Program-made: the position numbers and the translations under genes
Source of the DNA: an uncultured Ruminococcus sp.
GTDB taxonomy: Bacteria; Bacillota; Clostridia; Oscillospirales; Acutalibacteraceae
DNA: 46,446 bases
Reading direction: 5' to 3'
NCBI GenBank assembly: GCA_902762375.1
Contig: CACWNY010000016.1
Coordinates: forward strand, 1 to 46,446
Notes under the pieces: model-generated
The model's database searches: none
What the model was told of the DNA's origin: nothing
The model's input: only the letters and a program-made list of their open reading frames with translations
Shown here: positions 8,009-17,261 of the stretch, in pieces
How positions within the stretch are numbered: position 1 is the stretch's first letter
How the letters are laid out: the number at the start of each line of letters is the position of its first letter

Positions 8009-9265
8009 TTATTTTGCGATTACATCGTACATGCTGAACATACCCGTAAAGATAGCGATAACAACAAAACCAACAATACCAGCAATAATAACTGTCATAG
8101 CCGGAGTCATTGCATCTGTCATAGTCTGTGTCGCATCGTCTGCTTTTTCTTCGTACATACCAGCAATTTTTTTCAGTGAGTCCGCCAACTGACCACTTTC
8201 TTCACCGACACGCACCATTGAAGTAAACAGACCATCAAATACATCTTTATAACGGGTCATGGATACATTGATAGGTGTACCGATTTTGACATCTTCAATA
8301 ACCTGATTCAGACAGTCTTTCATATAAAGGTTGCTGATAACATCTCTTGACAGTGTAAGAGAATCAAGAATATTTACACCACTTTCTGATAGCGTTGCCA
8401 TCATATTAGCAAATCTTGCTACATTAGTAAGACGAATAACTTCTCCAATAATAGGGAACTTAATGGCAAAATTCGCACACCACATTGCAAAATTATCATT
8501 GTTCCTCTTCATTAAAGTAAAAGCAACAACTAACGCAATAACAATAATAATAACCAACCAGCCCCAATAGATGAAAAAATCTGACATACTCATAACAAAT
8601 CTGGTTATCGCTGGTAACTCTGAACCGAAAGCATCAAATATTCCTGCAAAGGACGGTAATACAACCACACTCATGACAATAACCAACGCAATCGTCAGTA
8701 CAAGAAGGAATATAGGGTACATCAATGCCCCTCTTACTTTACCTGAAAGCTTTAATTCTTTCTTCAGCAAGTCTGAACACTGTTCAAAAGCATCGTCCAG
8801 TTTACCGTTTGCTTCACCCGCCTGTATAATGTTGATATACAACACCGGAAAGGTCTTGAAAAGTCCCATCGCACGGGATAAAGTAAGACCGTTATAAAGA
8901 TTGACGCTGATATCTCTCAATATAGAACGCATAGTCTTATCTTTTTCAGAATCCAGCATAACCTCCATCGCAATGGAAAGCGAAATACCTGAACGCATCA
9001 TCAGTGCCATCTGATGGAAAAAGACAAGCATTTTGTTTTTCCTGATTTTCAGCGTATGGACATCTTTCGATACACCAATCTCCATATCCCATATGGATTT
9101 TTCTTCAGTGTTAGCCTTCTGACTGGGTTTGACTTCTGTAACCGACAATGGGTTGAGATTTCTGGCACGCAGATTTTTTCTGACTTCATCTGCACTATCG
9201 GCAATCATCTCATTTTTATACTTTCGGTTTTTCTCATTAATCGCAACATATGTATACTTGGGCAT
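8009..9265 (-). CDS. pilC: Type IV pilus inner membrane platform protein PilC
   Basis: The 418 residues are typical of the GspF/PilC family. A short N-terminal region (MPKYTYVAINEKNRKYKNEM) is followed by two GspF repeats, each with a cytoplasmic helical bundle and membrane segments near residues 170-195, 220-250 and 385-410. It is the polytopic platform that couples the ATPases PilB and PilT to pilin insertion and extraction. The start ATG at 9265 is six bases past the pilT stop, so the two are co-transcribed. Confidence 0.93.
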   Translation of the reverse strand: MPKYTYVAINEKNRKYKNEMIADSADEVRKNLRARNLNPLSVTEVKPSQKANTEEKSIWDMEIGVSKDVHTLKIRKNKMLVFFHQMALMMRSGISLSIAMEVMLDSEKDKTMRSILRDISVNLYNGLTLSRAMGLFKTFPVLYINIIQAGEANGKLDDAFEQCSDLLKKELKLSGKVRGALMYPIFLLVLTIALVIVMSVVVLPSFAGIFDAFGSELPAITRFVMSMSDFFIYWGWLVIIIVIALVVAFTLMKRNNDNFAMWCANFAIKFPIIGEVIRLTNVARFANMMATLSESGVNILDSLTLSRDVISNLYMKDCLNQVIEDVKIGTPINVSMTRYKDVFDGLFTSMVRVGEESGQLADSLKKIAGMYEEKADDATQTMTDAMTPAMTVIIAGIVGFVVIAIFTGMFSMYDVIAK

Positions 9266-9271
9266 ATCCGC

Positions 9272-10453
9272 TTACCTCCTGTTCTTCAGGAAAGCCGCTG
9301 TTCCGCCCATAGACTGTGTGGGTCTTCTCGGCATACCGCCACCGTTATTGGGCATACCGCCACTGTTAGGCATTCCAGCACTTTGCTGAGGTTTGCTGTT
9401 GTCTTCAAAAGCTTCATTTCTACCAACATCAAAGCTGTATTCATATGCTGTTTCAGGAGAGATAATTCCGCAAGCCAGCAAGTTGTCAATCGACATCTTA
9501 CGGGTAATCATTCCTGCACCCTGATTGAGTTCTATGGTCTGTTCAATCTGCGGGATTTTGTTTTCACGGATAAGGTTCGCAATCGCTGAATTGACGAACA
9601 TTATCTCAAACATACCAATTCGACCCTTTGTGTCACATCTCGGAAGCAGTCGCTGAGAAACAACTGCCTTGAGTGTTGTGGAAAGCTGGCTGAGTGCCTG
9701 TTTCTGTCTTTCTACAGGGTACATATCAATCAGACGGTCAATCGTTTTTGCCGCACTTTCGGTATGCAGTGTAGAAAATACCAGATGTCCTGTTTCTGCA
9801 GCACGCAGTGCAATTTCCATAGACTCCAGGTCACGGATTTCACCCATGAGGATAATATCAGGGTCTTCACGCAAAGCGGATTTCAGAGCAGAGGAGTAAC
9901 TTTCACTGTCCTCACCCATTTCACGCTGGTTGATAATGCACTTATTGGGGGTGTGCATATACTCAACAGGGTCTTCCAAAGTAATAATGTGTTTACTTCT
10001 TGTTTTGTTCAGTTCGTTAATGATAGCAGCCAGTGTTGTCGATTTACCACTACCTGTAGGTCCTGTTACCAGTACCAGTCCTTCCTGAAGGATTAAGATT
10101 TTGCCCAGTGATTCGGGCAGACTAAGACTTGCCATTTCGGGGGGTTTCTCTTTAATAATACGCATGACAAGTGATGAACCGTGTCTTTGGCGGAATGCAT
10201 TGACTCTGAATCTTGCACAGCCTTCCAACGCATAGGAACAGTCATAGTCCCCCGTAGACAAAAAGTCGGAAAGTCCGTCAGGCGGTAACACCTGTGCAAT
10301 ATAACCGATTACCGTTTCGTCATCAAGAGGAGGCATATTGTTAAAGTAAGTTACCTCACCGTGTACACGGTAAGCTGGTACATTGTAACTGGATAAGTGA
10401 ATATCCGACGCATTGTTGGCAACGGCAAATCTGACCATCTCTTCAAATTCCAA
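9272..10453 (-). CDS. pilT: Type IV pilus retraction ATPase PilT
   Basis: The protein has 393 residues from a TTG start at 10453, preferred because AGGAAGGTG lies six bases upstream and the PilT fold begins at once (EEMVRFAVANNASDIHLS). It carries Walker A GPTGSGKST, the Asp box EDPVEY, Walker B region DPDIILMGEIRD and the His box STLHTESAAKTID. The C-terminal 50 residues are a Gly/Met/Pro/Asn-rich tail (SGGMPNNGGGMPRRP) beyond the normal family end. PilT depolymerises the pilus, so twitching-type retraction is expected. A repeat element separates it from pilB. Confidence 0.93.
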   Translation of the reverse strand: MEFEEMVRFAVANNASDIHLSSYNVPAYRVHGEVTYFNNMPPLDDETVIGYIAQVLPPDGLSDFLSTGDYDCSYALEGCARFRVNAFRQRHGSSLVMRIIKEKPPEMASLSLPESLGKILILQEGLVLVTGPTGSGKSTTLAAIINELNKTRSKHIITLEDPVEYMHTPNKCIINQREMGEDSESYSSALKSALREDPDIILMGEIRDLESMEIALRAAETGHLVFSTLHTESAAKTIDRLIDMYPVERQKQALSQLSTTLKAVVSQRLLPRCDTKGRIGMFEIMFVNSAIANLIRENKIPQIEQTIELNQGAGMITRKMSIDNLLACGIISPETAYEYSFDVGRNEAFEDNSKPQQSAGMPNSGGMPNNGGGMPRRPTQSMGGTAAFLKNRR

Positions 10454-10508
10454 ACCGTAACACCTTCCTTTCTGCATAAATAATCTTCTGAATCCAATCG
10501 TTATTGTC

Positions 10509-10655
10509 AAGATTTTCTTACGAAAATCTTGAATTAATTATTGGGAGTTTAAGGGCTGCCGCCCTTAAAAATCCTGCTAAGGGGCTTTGCCCCTTAACCC
10601 CACAACTTTTTGAAAAAAGTTGACAAAAACTTTTCATTGTCATCGCCATAGGTGG
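10509..10655 (-). repeat. Mosaic intergenic hairpin element, copy 6, inside the pilus operon
   Basis: The palindrome AAGATTTTC...GAAAATCTT, then TTAAGGGC/GCCCTTAA, AAGGGGC/GCCCCTT and a CAACTTTTTG...AAAGTTG hairpin lie in the only long gap between pilB and pilT. It could alter read-through to pilT, pilC and the minor pilins. Confidence 0.75.
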
Positions 10656-10674
10656 CTTTATCATTAAACACAAA

Positions 10675-12381
10675 TTAATCGTCCTGATAAACTTCTGCTA
10701 CGGTATCGAAATAGGTTTCGAAAGTGATGATACCGTCCAATAAAAGTCGTTTCAAATTTTCTTTCATAGAAATCATACCGCTAGCAATAGCAATATCATT
10801 AATCTGTTCGGTTGTTTTATCCTCGTGGATAGCATGTTTAATTTTATTATCAACAATCATGATTTCATGTACAGCAGTACGCCCCTTGTTACCGATACCG
10901 TTACATTTCGGACAACCGCCCTTTTTAGCGTCATAAATGGTAACATCACTGTCCAGTGGCATACCTAAAATACCCAGTTCGGATTCTGTTGCCTTATGCG
11001 GTACACGACAATAGGGACATACCTTACGCACCAGTTTCTGAGCAATAACCCCAAGCAGTGAGGACGATACCATGAACTTTTCAACACCCATATCAATAAG
11101 ACGGACAACAGAACTTGCCGCATTGTAGGTATGGATAGTAGAAAGTACCAAGTGACCTGTGATAGCTGCGGAAGCCGCAATTTCGGCGGTTTCCTTATCA
11201 CGGATTTCTCCGACCATGATAACATCAGGGTCCTGACGGAGAATGGAACGCAATACACTGGCAAAAGTCAATCCTGCCTTTTCGTTGATGTTGACCTGTG
11301 TAATACCTTTGATAACCATTTCAACAGGGTTTTCAACGGTAATAATATTGGTTTCGGGGTTGTTCAGCTGAGAAAGACCCGTATATAATGTAGTGGATTT
11401 ACCTGAACCCGTTGCTCCTGACAACAGAATAATACCACGATTACTGTGCAGGAGAGTTTCAAATTTTGCTCTGTTTTCATCAAGGAAACCAATACTGGAA
11501 AGTTCCAGTTTCATTCCCAGAGCGGTGGTAATACGGATAACGATTTTCTCTCCGAATACACCGGGAAGGTCAGATACACGCATATCGATTTTTGTTCTGT
11601 TGACATTATAATGCAAACGACCGTCCTGTGGGATTCTTTTTTCTGCAATGTTCATACCTGAAATGAATTTAATACGGCTGATAATTGATGGAGCAAGCTG
11701 TCGGGAAACTCTTGTGTATTCCCTAAGTTTACCGTCTATACGAAAGCGTATTATCATTTCTTCTTCCTGCGGTTCAATATGAAGGTCGGACGCTTTCATC
11801 GCAACAGCGTCTTCGAACATTTTGTTGACCAGTTTGATAATAGGCTGGTCTTCCGCATTGTCTTCTTCTATTTTACTGTCTTCGCTGGCGACCATCTGCT
11901 GTCTGATAAATTCCTGTGCTTCATCATACATCTTTTCCTGTTCGCCGGCTTTGTACATAATATCCTGCTGTTCTTTTATCTGTGTAGGTGTGGCAACTAC
12001 CGTCTTAATACGGCGTTTGATATTGTTGCTGATAACCGAAATCATACGGTAATCCATAGGGTTCGATGTGGCAACAATTAATCTGCCGTTTTCTTCCGCT
12101 ATCGGTGCAATGCCATAATCTTCTACCAGATTCTGGGGAATAATATCATACAAACTTTCGTCAATTTGCAATTCTTTAAGGTCGATAAACGCCAGACGCA
12201 TACGCTCCGCTACTGTGGAATAAACATCTTTTTCGCTGACAATATTCTCTCTTATCAGTGCGTCCTCAATAGTAACATTGTTATCGTCCTGATATTTTTG
12301 CTGAACTGCCTTAACATTATCCTCCGTAACCAATCCCTTTGATATCAGAATGTTCAGAATATTGAAAATTGAATTTTTCAT
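10675..12381 (-). CDS. pilB: Type IV pilus assembly ATPase PilB (GspE family)
   Basis: The protein has 568 residues. An N-terminal GspE/MshEN-type domain (about 1-140) precedes the ATPase core, which has Walker A GATGSGKST, EDPVE-like ENPVEM, Walker B DPDVIMVGEIRD and STIHTYNAASSV. A four-cysteine metal site (CPYC ... CPKC) follows in the C-terminal part. It powers pilus extension in the cytoplasm. MshEN domains in some homologues bind cyclic di-GMP; whether this one does is not visible by eye. ATG 12381 follows GGAG at good spacing, and the prepilin peptidase ends 12 bases upstream. Confidence 0.94.
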   Translation of the reverse strand: MKNSIFNILNILISKGLVTEDNVKAVQQKYQDDNNVTIEDALIRENIVSEKDVYSTVAERMRLAFIDLKELQIDESLYDIIPQNLVEDYGIAPIAEENGRLIVATSNPMDYRMISVISNNIKRRIKTVVATPTQIKEQQDIMYKAGEQEKMYDEAQEFIRQQMVASEDSKIEEDNAEDQPIIKLVNKMFEDAVAMKASDLHIEPQEEEMIIRFRIDGKLREYTRVSRQLAPSIISRIKFISGMNIAEKRIPQDGRLHYNVNRTKIDMRVSDLPGVFGEKIVIRITTALGMKLELSSIGFLDENRAKFETLLHSNRGIILLSGATGSGKSTTLYTGLSQLNNPETNIITVENPVEMVIKGITQVNINEKAGLTFASVLRSILRQDPDVIMVGEIRDKETAEIAASAAITGHLVLSTIHTYNAASSVVRLIDMGVEKFMVSSSLLGVIAQKLVRKVCPYCRVPHKATESELGILGMPLDSDVTIYDAKKGGCPKCNGIGNKGRTAVHEIMIVDNKIKHAIHEDKTTEQINDIAIASGMISMKENLKRLLLDGIITFETYFDTVAEVYQDD

Positions 12382-12393
12382 ACCTGCAATCTC

Positions 12394-13170
12394 CTATCCT
12401 GCCAATAAACTTACATACAAACCGATAAGGTAGGTTATCGGTTCACGCAACACTAATGTTGCAAAAACACCAATACAAATTGACGGTCCGAACGGAATAT
12501 ACTGTTCCGTTGTTTTTTTACGCACGGCATTTATCACCAGTGTCGCCACAATGATAACAAATGCCGTGATGACTGAAATGAACAATGCTGTCAGAATATT
12601 CGGAAATCCCGTTGCCACACCCAGTGCCGCAAATAATTTGACATCACCAAATCCCATTCCCTCTTTTTTGGCTATCAGCATGGTGAGGAAATTAACCGCA
12701 ATTATCAGCAATCCCACACCCAGCGACGATATCAGCGGTGAATACCATGTTCTGATAACATACTGTTCGGCAAAGAAATCATAGCAGGCAAATATCAGCG
12801 AAAGTACTGCCGAAATTATGGCAAGTTCATCGGGAATGATATAATATTTTCCGTCCGCCAGAATAACCATAATAATCACAAAGGTTATCAACATCAGCAA
12901 GACAGTATAAATACTCATCGCATAAAACAGATATATCAATACAAATGCTACCGCTGAAATAACTGTTCCGCAAATATACAGTGTCTTTCCTTTAAAGCGG
13001 TTATGCGTCAGTAATTCTTCTGACGGTTCTTCATCATAATCACAAAGCCATTTCGCAGGCACTCTGTTCATGACAAAGACAGCCGCCAGAAACAACGCTG
13101 TCCCCACTATCGCAGACAGTAACAACATTATAACATTAAATCCATTAAATTCAATAGCAAATTTCATCAT
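12394..13170 (-). CDS. pilD: Prepilin peptidase (A24 family) lacking the usual N-terminal cysteine motif
   Basis: The 258-residue polytopic membrane protein keeps both catalytic aspartates of type IV prepilin peptidases: Asp106 in ADGKYYIIPD and Asp176 in GMGFGDVK. It should cleave the Gly|Phe-type leaders of the pilins in this locus. The N-terminal methyltransferase region normally has paired CxxC motifs. Here it is reduced to NRVPAKWLCDYDEE with a single Cys, so metal binding and perhaps N-methylation are doubtful. There is no strong ribosome binding site before ATG 13170, and the pilO stop is only nine bases upstream, which suggests coupled translation. Confidence 0.9.
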   Translation of the reverse strand: MMKFAIEFNGFNVIMLLLSAIVGTALFLAAVFVMNRVPAKWLCDYDEEPSEELLTHNRFKGKTLYICGTVISAVAFVLIYLFYAMSIYTVLLMLITFVIIMVILADGKYYIIPDELAIISAVLSLIFACYDFFAEQYVIRTWYSPLISSLGVGLLIIAVNFLTMLIAKKEGMGFGDVKLFAALGVATGFPNILTALFISVITAFVIIVATLVINAVRKKTTEQYIPFGPSICIGVFATLVLREPITYLIGLYVSLLAG

Positions 13171-13179
13171 AACAAGAGT

Positions 13180-13788
13180 TTATTTCTGTGTGGCTGCCTG
13201 TGTCGGCTGTTGTACAACAACACTGGTATCATAATAATAAAGTGTCATCGAAATGTTGACATCACCCTTAGTTTTATCGTCTTTTGAAGGTGTAAAGTTG
13301 ACCGTGTTGACATTATAACAACCTTTTGTCTGTACTTCCAGATATTTAAGAATATCCAGTGTCTTATCATAAGTATCTGTAAAGGAAAGCGAAATTGCTA
13401 CCGTATATACTTTGTATCCGCCTGAAGAAATTCTTCCTTTTTTATCTACTGAAGGTTCAGAAATAGAATAGTTTTTGACTTTGATACCTCTTGATTTCAG
13501 TTCCTGTTCCAGTTCTTTTGAACAGGTATCCAAATCAATGAACATATCTTTTTGTTTAGCGTCATATTCTTTCTGCATTTTGACAATATCATCTCTGATA
13601 CTCTTTTCCTGACTAAGAGCATTGTCATACTTAGCAATCAATGCCACATTATCTTCATGTTCCTGTATCATTGCCGGAGCATTTTCTATCAACGCTCTTC
13701 CTATAAATATCCAGTATACAATGGTAAGCAACAAAGTAATGACAAATATATACACAAACTTCGGGAGTTTCTTTAAATCTAAATCCAT
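13180..13788 (-). CDS. pilO: PilO-like type IV pilus alignment subcomplex protein
   Basis: The 202 residues form a short cytoplasmic N-terminus, one membrane helix (about 11-32), a coiled coil (about 40-95) and a C-terminal ferredoxin-like alpha/beta domain. This is the PilO/GspM layout, although identity is low and the call leans on position next to PilM-PilN. ATG 13788 follows AGGAGG. It is expected to dimerise with the PilN part of its neighbour in the membrane. Confidence 0.75.
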   Translation of the reverse strand: MDLDLKKLPKFVYIFVITLLLTIVYWIFIGRALIENAPAMIQEHEDNVALIAKYDNALSQEKSIRDDIVKMQKEYDAKQKDMFIDLDTCSKELEQELKSRGIKVKNYSISEPSVDKKGRISSGGYKVYTVAISLSFTDTYDKTLDILKYLEVQTKGCYNVNTVNFTPSKDDKTKGDVNISMTLYYYDTSVVVQQPTQAATQK

Positions 13789-13803
13789 TGATAACTTTCC
13801 TCC

Positions 13804-15573
13804 TTATTTCGTTGTTGCAGCTTCCGTCGATTTCTCTACTGAAACAGCTCTACCCGTTACAATCTGCTCATACTGTGCCTTTTCTTCATCAGTATCCAGT
13901 ACATTATACAACTGCAATGCAAAATTATAACCGTCTGCTGCCTTTACTGTGCCATTACTTACACTTGTGCCAGTAGTTTCGGAAATACTGAACTGATTAG
14001 CCACCTGAAAGAAACCGTTCTCGGTAATTTCTTTCTGCAAATTAAGAATGTCCTCAAAAGTTTTCAGACTTGCGGAAACAGGAACAGTAATCTTCATGCT
14101 CTCACTATCAGCATTTGCGTAGGTTAATGAATAACCTGCAAAATTTTCTACCTTATCAGCAAACTGTTTTTTGGTTTCATCCAAAGTTTCATTCATTTTC
14201 AGGGCTGTTCTGGGCAATTTCGCCGCATCGCCTACCTGATTCTTCAGTTTAGTCTGGATATCTTCCTGTTCTTTGAGGAGGTTAGCTGCTTTGACATACT
14301 GGTCTTCTTTAAATTTGTTTTCGTCCATCGACTTCTGGATATTCAGAAAAGCATAATATGCACCTGAAACCACTACTGCTACACCCAAAATAATAGAAAC
14401 TCCTATAGATACCTGTTTACCGATATTCAAAGATTTTTCTTTGAGTGGCTGTAAACCTACCATGAGGTTATTCTTATACTTGTCACCACAGTTCATCAGG
14501 TTGTTATACAGAATGAAACTACCTGTCTTAAAGCCTGCGTCACGGGCATCAATATCCAGTTCAGGTACTGCCATCTTGGTATTGAACTGGTCAGAAATCA
14601 GGTCAACATCAAGACTTAATCCCATTTTCTTGACTGTATTGGTAACACGAGGGAAGAAACCTACCATATCACTAAGTACTACCTGGTCGATGTTGACTTC
14701 CAAACTCATGGCAACCAAACTGATGTTATGAATGACATCTGCCATCAAATCTTCACGCAGATTGTTAATTCTCTGTGCGGCTTCCGCAGTCTGTGGCACA
14801 TAATCAAAGTCAAATCCGTTCTGCTTGATATACTCTATTGCGGCTTGCGGTGAAAGTTGTCTGTCCTGAGCAAGAATATCAACCGCTTCCGTAATCGGAG
14901 AATGATAAGTATGACAGAACAATGGCAAAGTATCTCTGACAAGAACAACACGCAGACCTGAATAGTCAATAGACATATAGCAAACTGTTTTGTTGAAAGA
15001 GTAGACAATCTCTCTGGAAATTTTCAGCAACGGAATATCTGCGGGCGTAATCTTGACCAGCGTCAGACCCATTTCCTGAAAACGCTTTGCCAGTTCTGTT
15101 GATAAAGCCTTTGGAATACCGAAAGTTTTTGATGTCATTTCGGGGATTTCTTTGGCAGGTGTACCATAGGTTGTCGTAATGACGGAGAACTGTTTTACAT
15201 CGTCTTGCAGGACTTCTTTCAGATTTTCCACAGCAATATTTTCCAGCATTTTTTTCTTACATCTTACATGCTGAAATTCTGCCGATACAAGGTCAAATTC
15301 TTCTACTAAAAGAATAACCTCTTTGACTTCTGGTCTTTTCATTTCTCTCAGACCATCGTTTACCATTGTTGCAAAAGCCTTTGGAATTTCCCATACTGTT
15401 TCCTTACCGTCCATGTATTGTCTGTCCAGTGGCTTTACATACGGTGCAGTAAAGCGATAAGACAGGTCAACAGTTGTTTCTTTCTTCTGGTCTTTTGCCA
15501 CAAGAATTGGTTCACAGCAGGTCAATGTCAAATATTCTTTTGTAACCTGAACAATAACTGTTTTCAAATACAA
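13804..15573 (-). CDS. PilM-PilN fusion protein of the type IV pilus
   Basis: The protein has 589 residues from a TTG start behind GGGTGGTG. Residues 1 to about 370 look like the actin-like PilM fold (for example MSIDYSGLRVVLV near 200-212). They are followed by a membrane helix at about 388-410 (SIGVSIILGVAVVVSGAYYAF). The periplasm-side region then has a coiled coil and a small alpha/beta domain like PilN. In most species PilM binds the cytoplasmic N-terminus of PilN as a separate protein; here both occupy one chain. The PilM part is divergent and the assignment rests on domain order and gene context. Confidence 0.7.
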   Translation of the reverse strand: MYLKTVIVQVTKEYLTLTCCEPILVAKDQKKETTVDLSYRFTAPYVKPLDRQYMDGKETVWEIPKAFATMVNDGLREMKRPEVKEVILLVEEFDLVSAEFQHVRCKKKMLENIAVENLKEVLQDDVKQFSVITTTYGTPAKEIPEMTSKTFGIPKALSTELAKRFQEMGLTLVKITPADIPLLKISREIVYSFNKTVCYMSIDYSGLRVVLVRDTLPLFCHTYHSPITEAVDILAQDRQLSPQAAIEYIKQNGFDFDYVPQTAEAAQRINNLREDLMADVIHNISLVAMSLEVNIDQVVLSDMVGFFPRVTNTVKKMGLSLDVDLISDQFNTKMAVPELDIDARDAGFKTGSFILYNNLMNCGDKYKNNLMVGLQPLKEKSLNIGKQVSIGVSIILGVAVVVSGAYYAFLNIQKSMDENKFKEDQYVKAANLLKEQEDIQTKLKNQVGDAAKLPRTALKMNETLDETKKQFADKVENFAGYSLTYANADSESMKITVPVSASLKTFEDILNLQKEITENGFFQVANQFSISETTGTSVSNGTVKAADGYNFALQLYNVLDTDEEKAQYEQIVTGRAVSVEKSTEAATTK

Positions 15574-15742
15574 ACACCACCCATTGAATTCTTTATTATC
15601 AGCTAAAGTTTATCAACTTTAACAAACAACACCATGTTATTTTTGTTATTTTCACTATGATTAATTGATGTAAAAAAACAAAATCTAACTATTTTGCCAG
15701 TCAATTTATTATAACATACATCTTTTCAAAATGCAATTTTTT

Positions 15743-15819
15743 TTCAAAAAAAATAGTAAGACCCGCACAAAAAAGCGACCCTTACCGTCAATCCGTTACA
15801 ATGCAGAATATCTGCATTG
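15743..15819 (-). terminator. Palindrome and hairpin/T-run after the second pilin
   Basis: A perfect palindrome CAATGCAGA-ATA-TCTGCATTG (15799-15819) lies just after the pilin stop. An imperfect GTAAG...CTTAC hairpin with a run of eight T on minus follows (15785-15743). Together they would separate the pilin transcript from the pilMNO genes, at least partly. Confidence 0.5.
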
Positions 15820-15826
15820 CTGTATT

Positions 15827-16381
15827 CTACAACAAATCAATCTTTAGAGAACTGTTGATTACCATATTCCCGTCCTGCTCTACGACAAGGGCAATATATC
15901 TTGTACCAAATGAAAAACCGATAGAATTTTCTACTGTATCTCCAAGTATATCATGATAAACAGATGTACCATCTTTTTTTCCGATAAACACACATTTTTC
16001 TGTTGTTGTATCCCAGTACGGAAGATAAGAAATTCCGTCCATATCCACAACGGCAAACGCTGTTTCTATCCCTTTTGCTTTAGCAACATGCTCCAAAGTA
16101 ATCAGTTCGTGTTGTGTAGAGGCTTTCGGAATAGTTATTCCTAACAGTTCTTCACCATTATATACTTCGTCAGTTTTAGTAGCAATATAGCCTTTACATT
16201 CTTTTACACCAAGTTCTATGGTCTGTGCATTAGCCAATGCCTTACTTTTCGCTGACGCATTAAGCAACGCACTCACAACAGGAATGGCAATCGCCGCCAA
16301 TATCGCCAAGATAGCAATGACAACCACCAGTTCTATCAGGGTAAACCCTTTTTTATTCTTTGCAGGGATTATATGTGCCAA
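15827..16381 (-). CDS. Type IV major-type prepilin, second copy
   Basis: The protein has 184 residues from a TTG start, supported by AAGGAG nine bases upstream. It has a short leader AKNKKG|FTLIELVVVIAIL with cleavage after Gly12 and Glu at mature position 5, a classical pilin helix, then a globular domain. It is a clear paralogue of the upstream pilin: the shared segments include ANAQTIELGVKE versus SNAQTIELAVKE and a common FDVAVAKGIE-like stretch. The weaker start codon suggests lower expression, so it may be a minor or alternative fibre subunit (inference). Confidence 0.88.
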   Translation of the reverse strand: MAHIIPAKNKKGFTLIELVVVIAILAILAAIAIPVVSALLNASAKSKALANAQTIELGVKECKGYIATKTDEVYNGEELLGITIPKASTQHELITLEHVAKAKGIETAFAVVDMDGISYLPYWDTTTEKCVFIGKKDGTSVYHDILGDTVENSIGFSFGTRYIALVVEQDGNMVINSSLKIDLL

Positions 16382-16437
16382 CTTTAAAATCTCCTTAACT
16401 TACTCACAATAACCAAAAGCATAGTTTGTACGATATA

Positions 16438-16605
16438 CAAATTCCTTTTTGGAGTAAGAACACACCCGTTTACCGATATGTGGCAGTTATACCGACAGCG
16501 AACATATTTTACTCCAAAAAGGATTTTTCTCTGTAATGGAGAAAGTTTCTCATAACCAAATCGTTTTGAAAGTCCGATTGTGACAAGAACGAACTTCCAA
16601 AACGA
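16438..16605 (-). other. Two inverted repeats between the paralogous pilins
   Basis: The first pair is ATTCCTTTTTGGAGTAA (from 16440) and TTACTCCAAAAAGGAT (to about 16526). The second, nested downstream, is AATCGTTTTGAAAGT and ACTTCCAAAACGATT (about 16559-16605), with one mismatch and a 19-base loop. They fill the 300-base gap between pilin genes and could act as partial terminators or processing sites that give unequal pilin levels. Confidence 0.55.
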
Positions 16606-16685
16606 TTACTAGATTGAAAATATCAATTTTCAGAATTTAAATATCCAAACCATAACCAAAGTCTTAAATTGACTCAAAACATCTA

Positions 16686-17261
16686 TCAGGTCGATGAAGG
16701 AGCAGATGAAGGAGCAGCAAGACTCTCAATTGTAACAGTTTCGCTTACCCCATACTTACTAGTTGCAGTAGCAGTTCCAGTACCAAGCTGTACTACATTT
16801 GTAGGAGCGTTTTCACCTTCAATTGTCTTTTTAGTACCGCTAATAGTAGCGATGAATACACATTTGCCAGCATCCTGGTCCCAGTAAGGATAGTAATCGT
16901 TACTATTGTATGTAACTCTGTCAAAAGCATCTTCAATACCTTTTGCAACTGCAACATCAAAAATTGTCATAGTATTATGGCCTGTTTTAGCACTAGGAAG
17001 TGTGTGAGATTTACCAGCAGCAGTTTGCTTTGATGTCGTACCGTCATAAACTTCTGTATTTTTAGCAGCGATGTCAGCCTGAGCTTCTTTAACAGCCAGT
17101 TCGATTGTCTGAGCGTTTGACAATGCACCGTTCTTGGAAGCTGTGTTGATGATGGAGTTTACAACAGGAATTGCAATAGCTGCCAGAATAGCAAGGATAG
17201 CAATAACAACTACCAATTCAACGAGTGTGAAACCTTTTTTGTTTGTTTTAACTGATGTCAT
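16686..17261 (-). CDS. pilA: Type IV major prepilin (PilA-like)
   Basis: The protein has 191 residues from ATG 17261, chosen because AAAGGAG lies ten bases upstream. Its leader VKTNKKG|FTLVELVVVIAIL has the cleavage Gly10 and Glu at mature position 5. The mature helix is followed by a small globular domain rich in Ala, Thr and Asn, with a Ser/Ala/Pro tail (LAAPSSAPSST). It is first in the operon, has a conventional start and strong ribosome site, and lies behind a long leader, all as expected of the main fibre subunit. The symbol is by family position, not by alignment to a named orthologue. Confidence 0.88.
   Translation of the reverse strand: MTSVKTNKKGFTLVELVVVIAILAILAAIAIPVVNSIINTASKNGALSNAQTIELAVKEAQADIAAKNTEVYDGTTSKQTAAGKSHTLPSAKTGHNTMTIFDVAVAKGIEDAFDRVTYNSNDYYPYWDQDAGKCVFIATISGTKKTIEGENAPTNVVQLGTGTATATSKYGVSETVTIESLAAPSSAPSST

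Noticed and set aside
3786..17261. Type II secretion or competence (Com) pseudopilus system
   Set aside because: Presence of PilT, PilM/PilN/PilO and paralogous major pilins fits a retractile type IV pilus better. Competence use remains possible.
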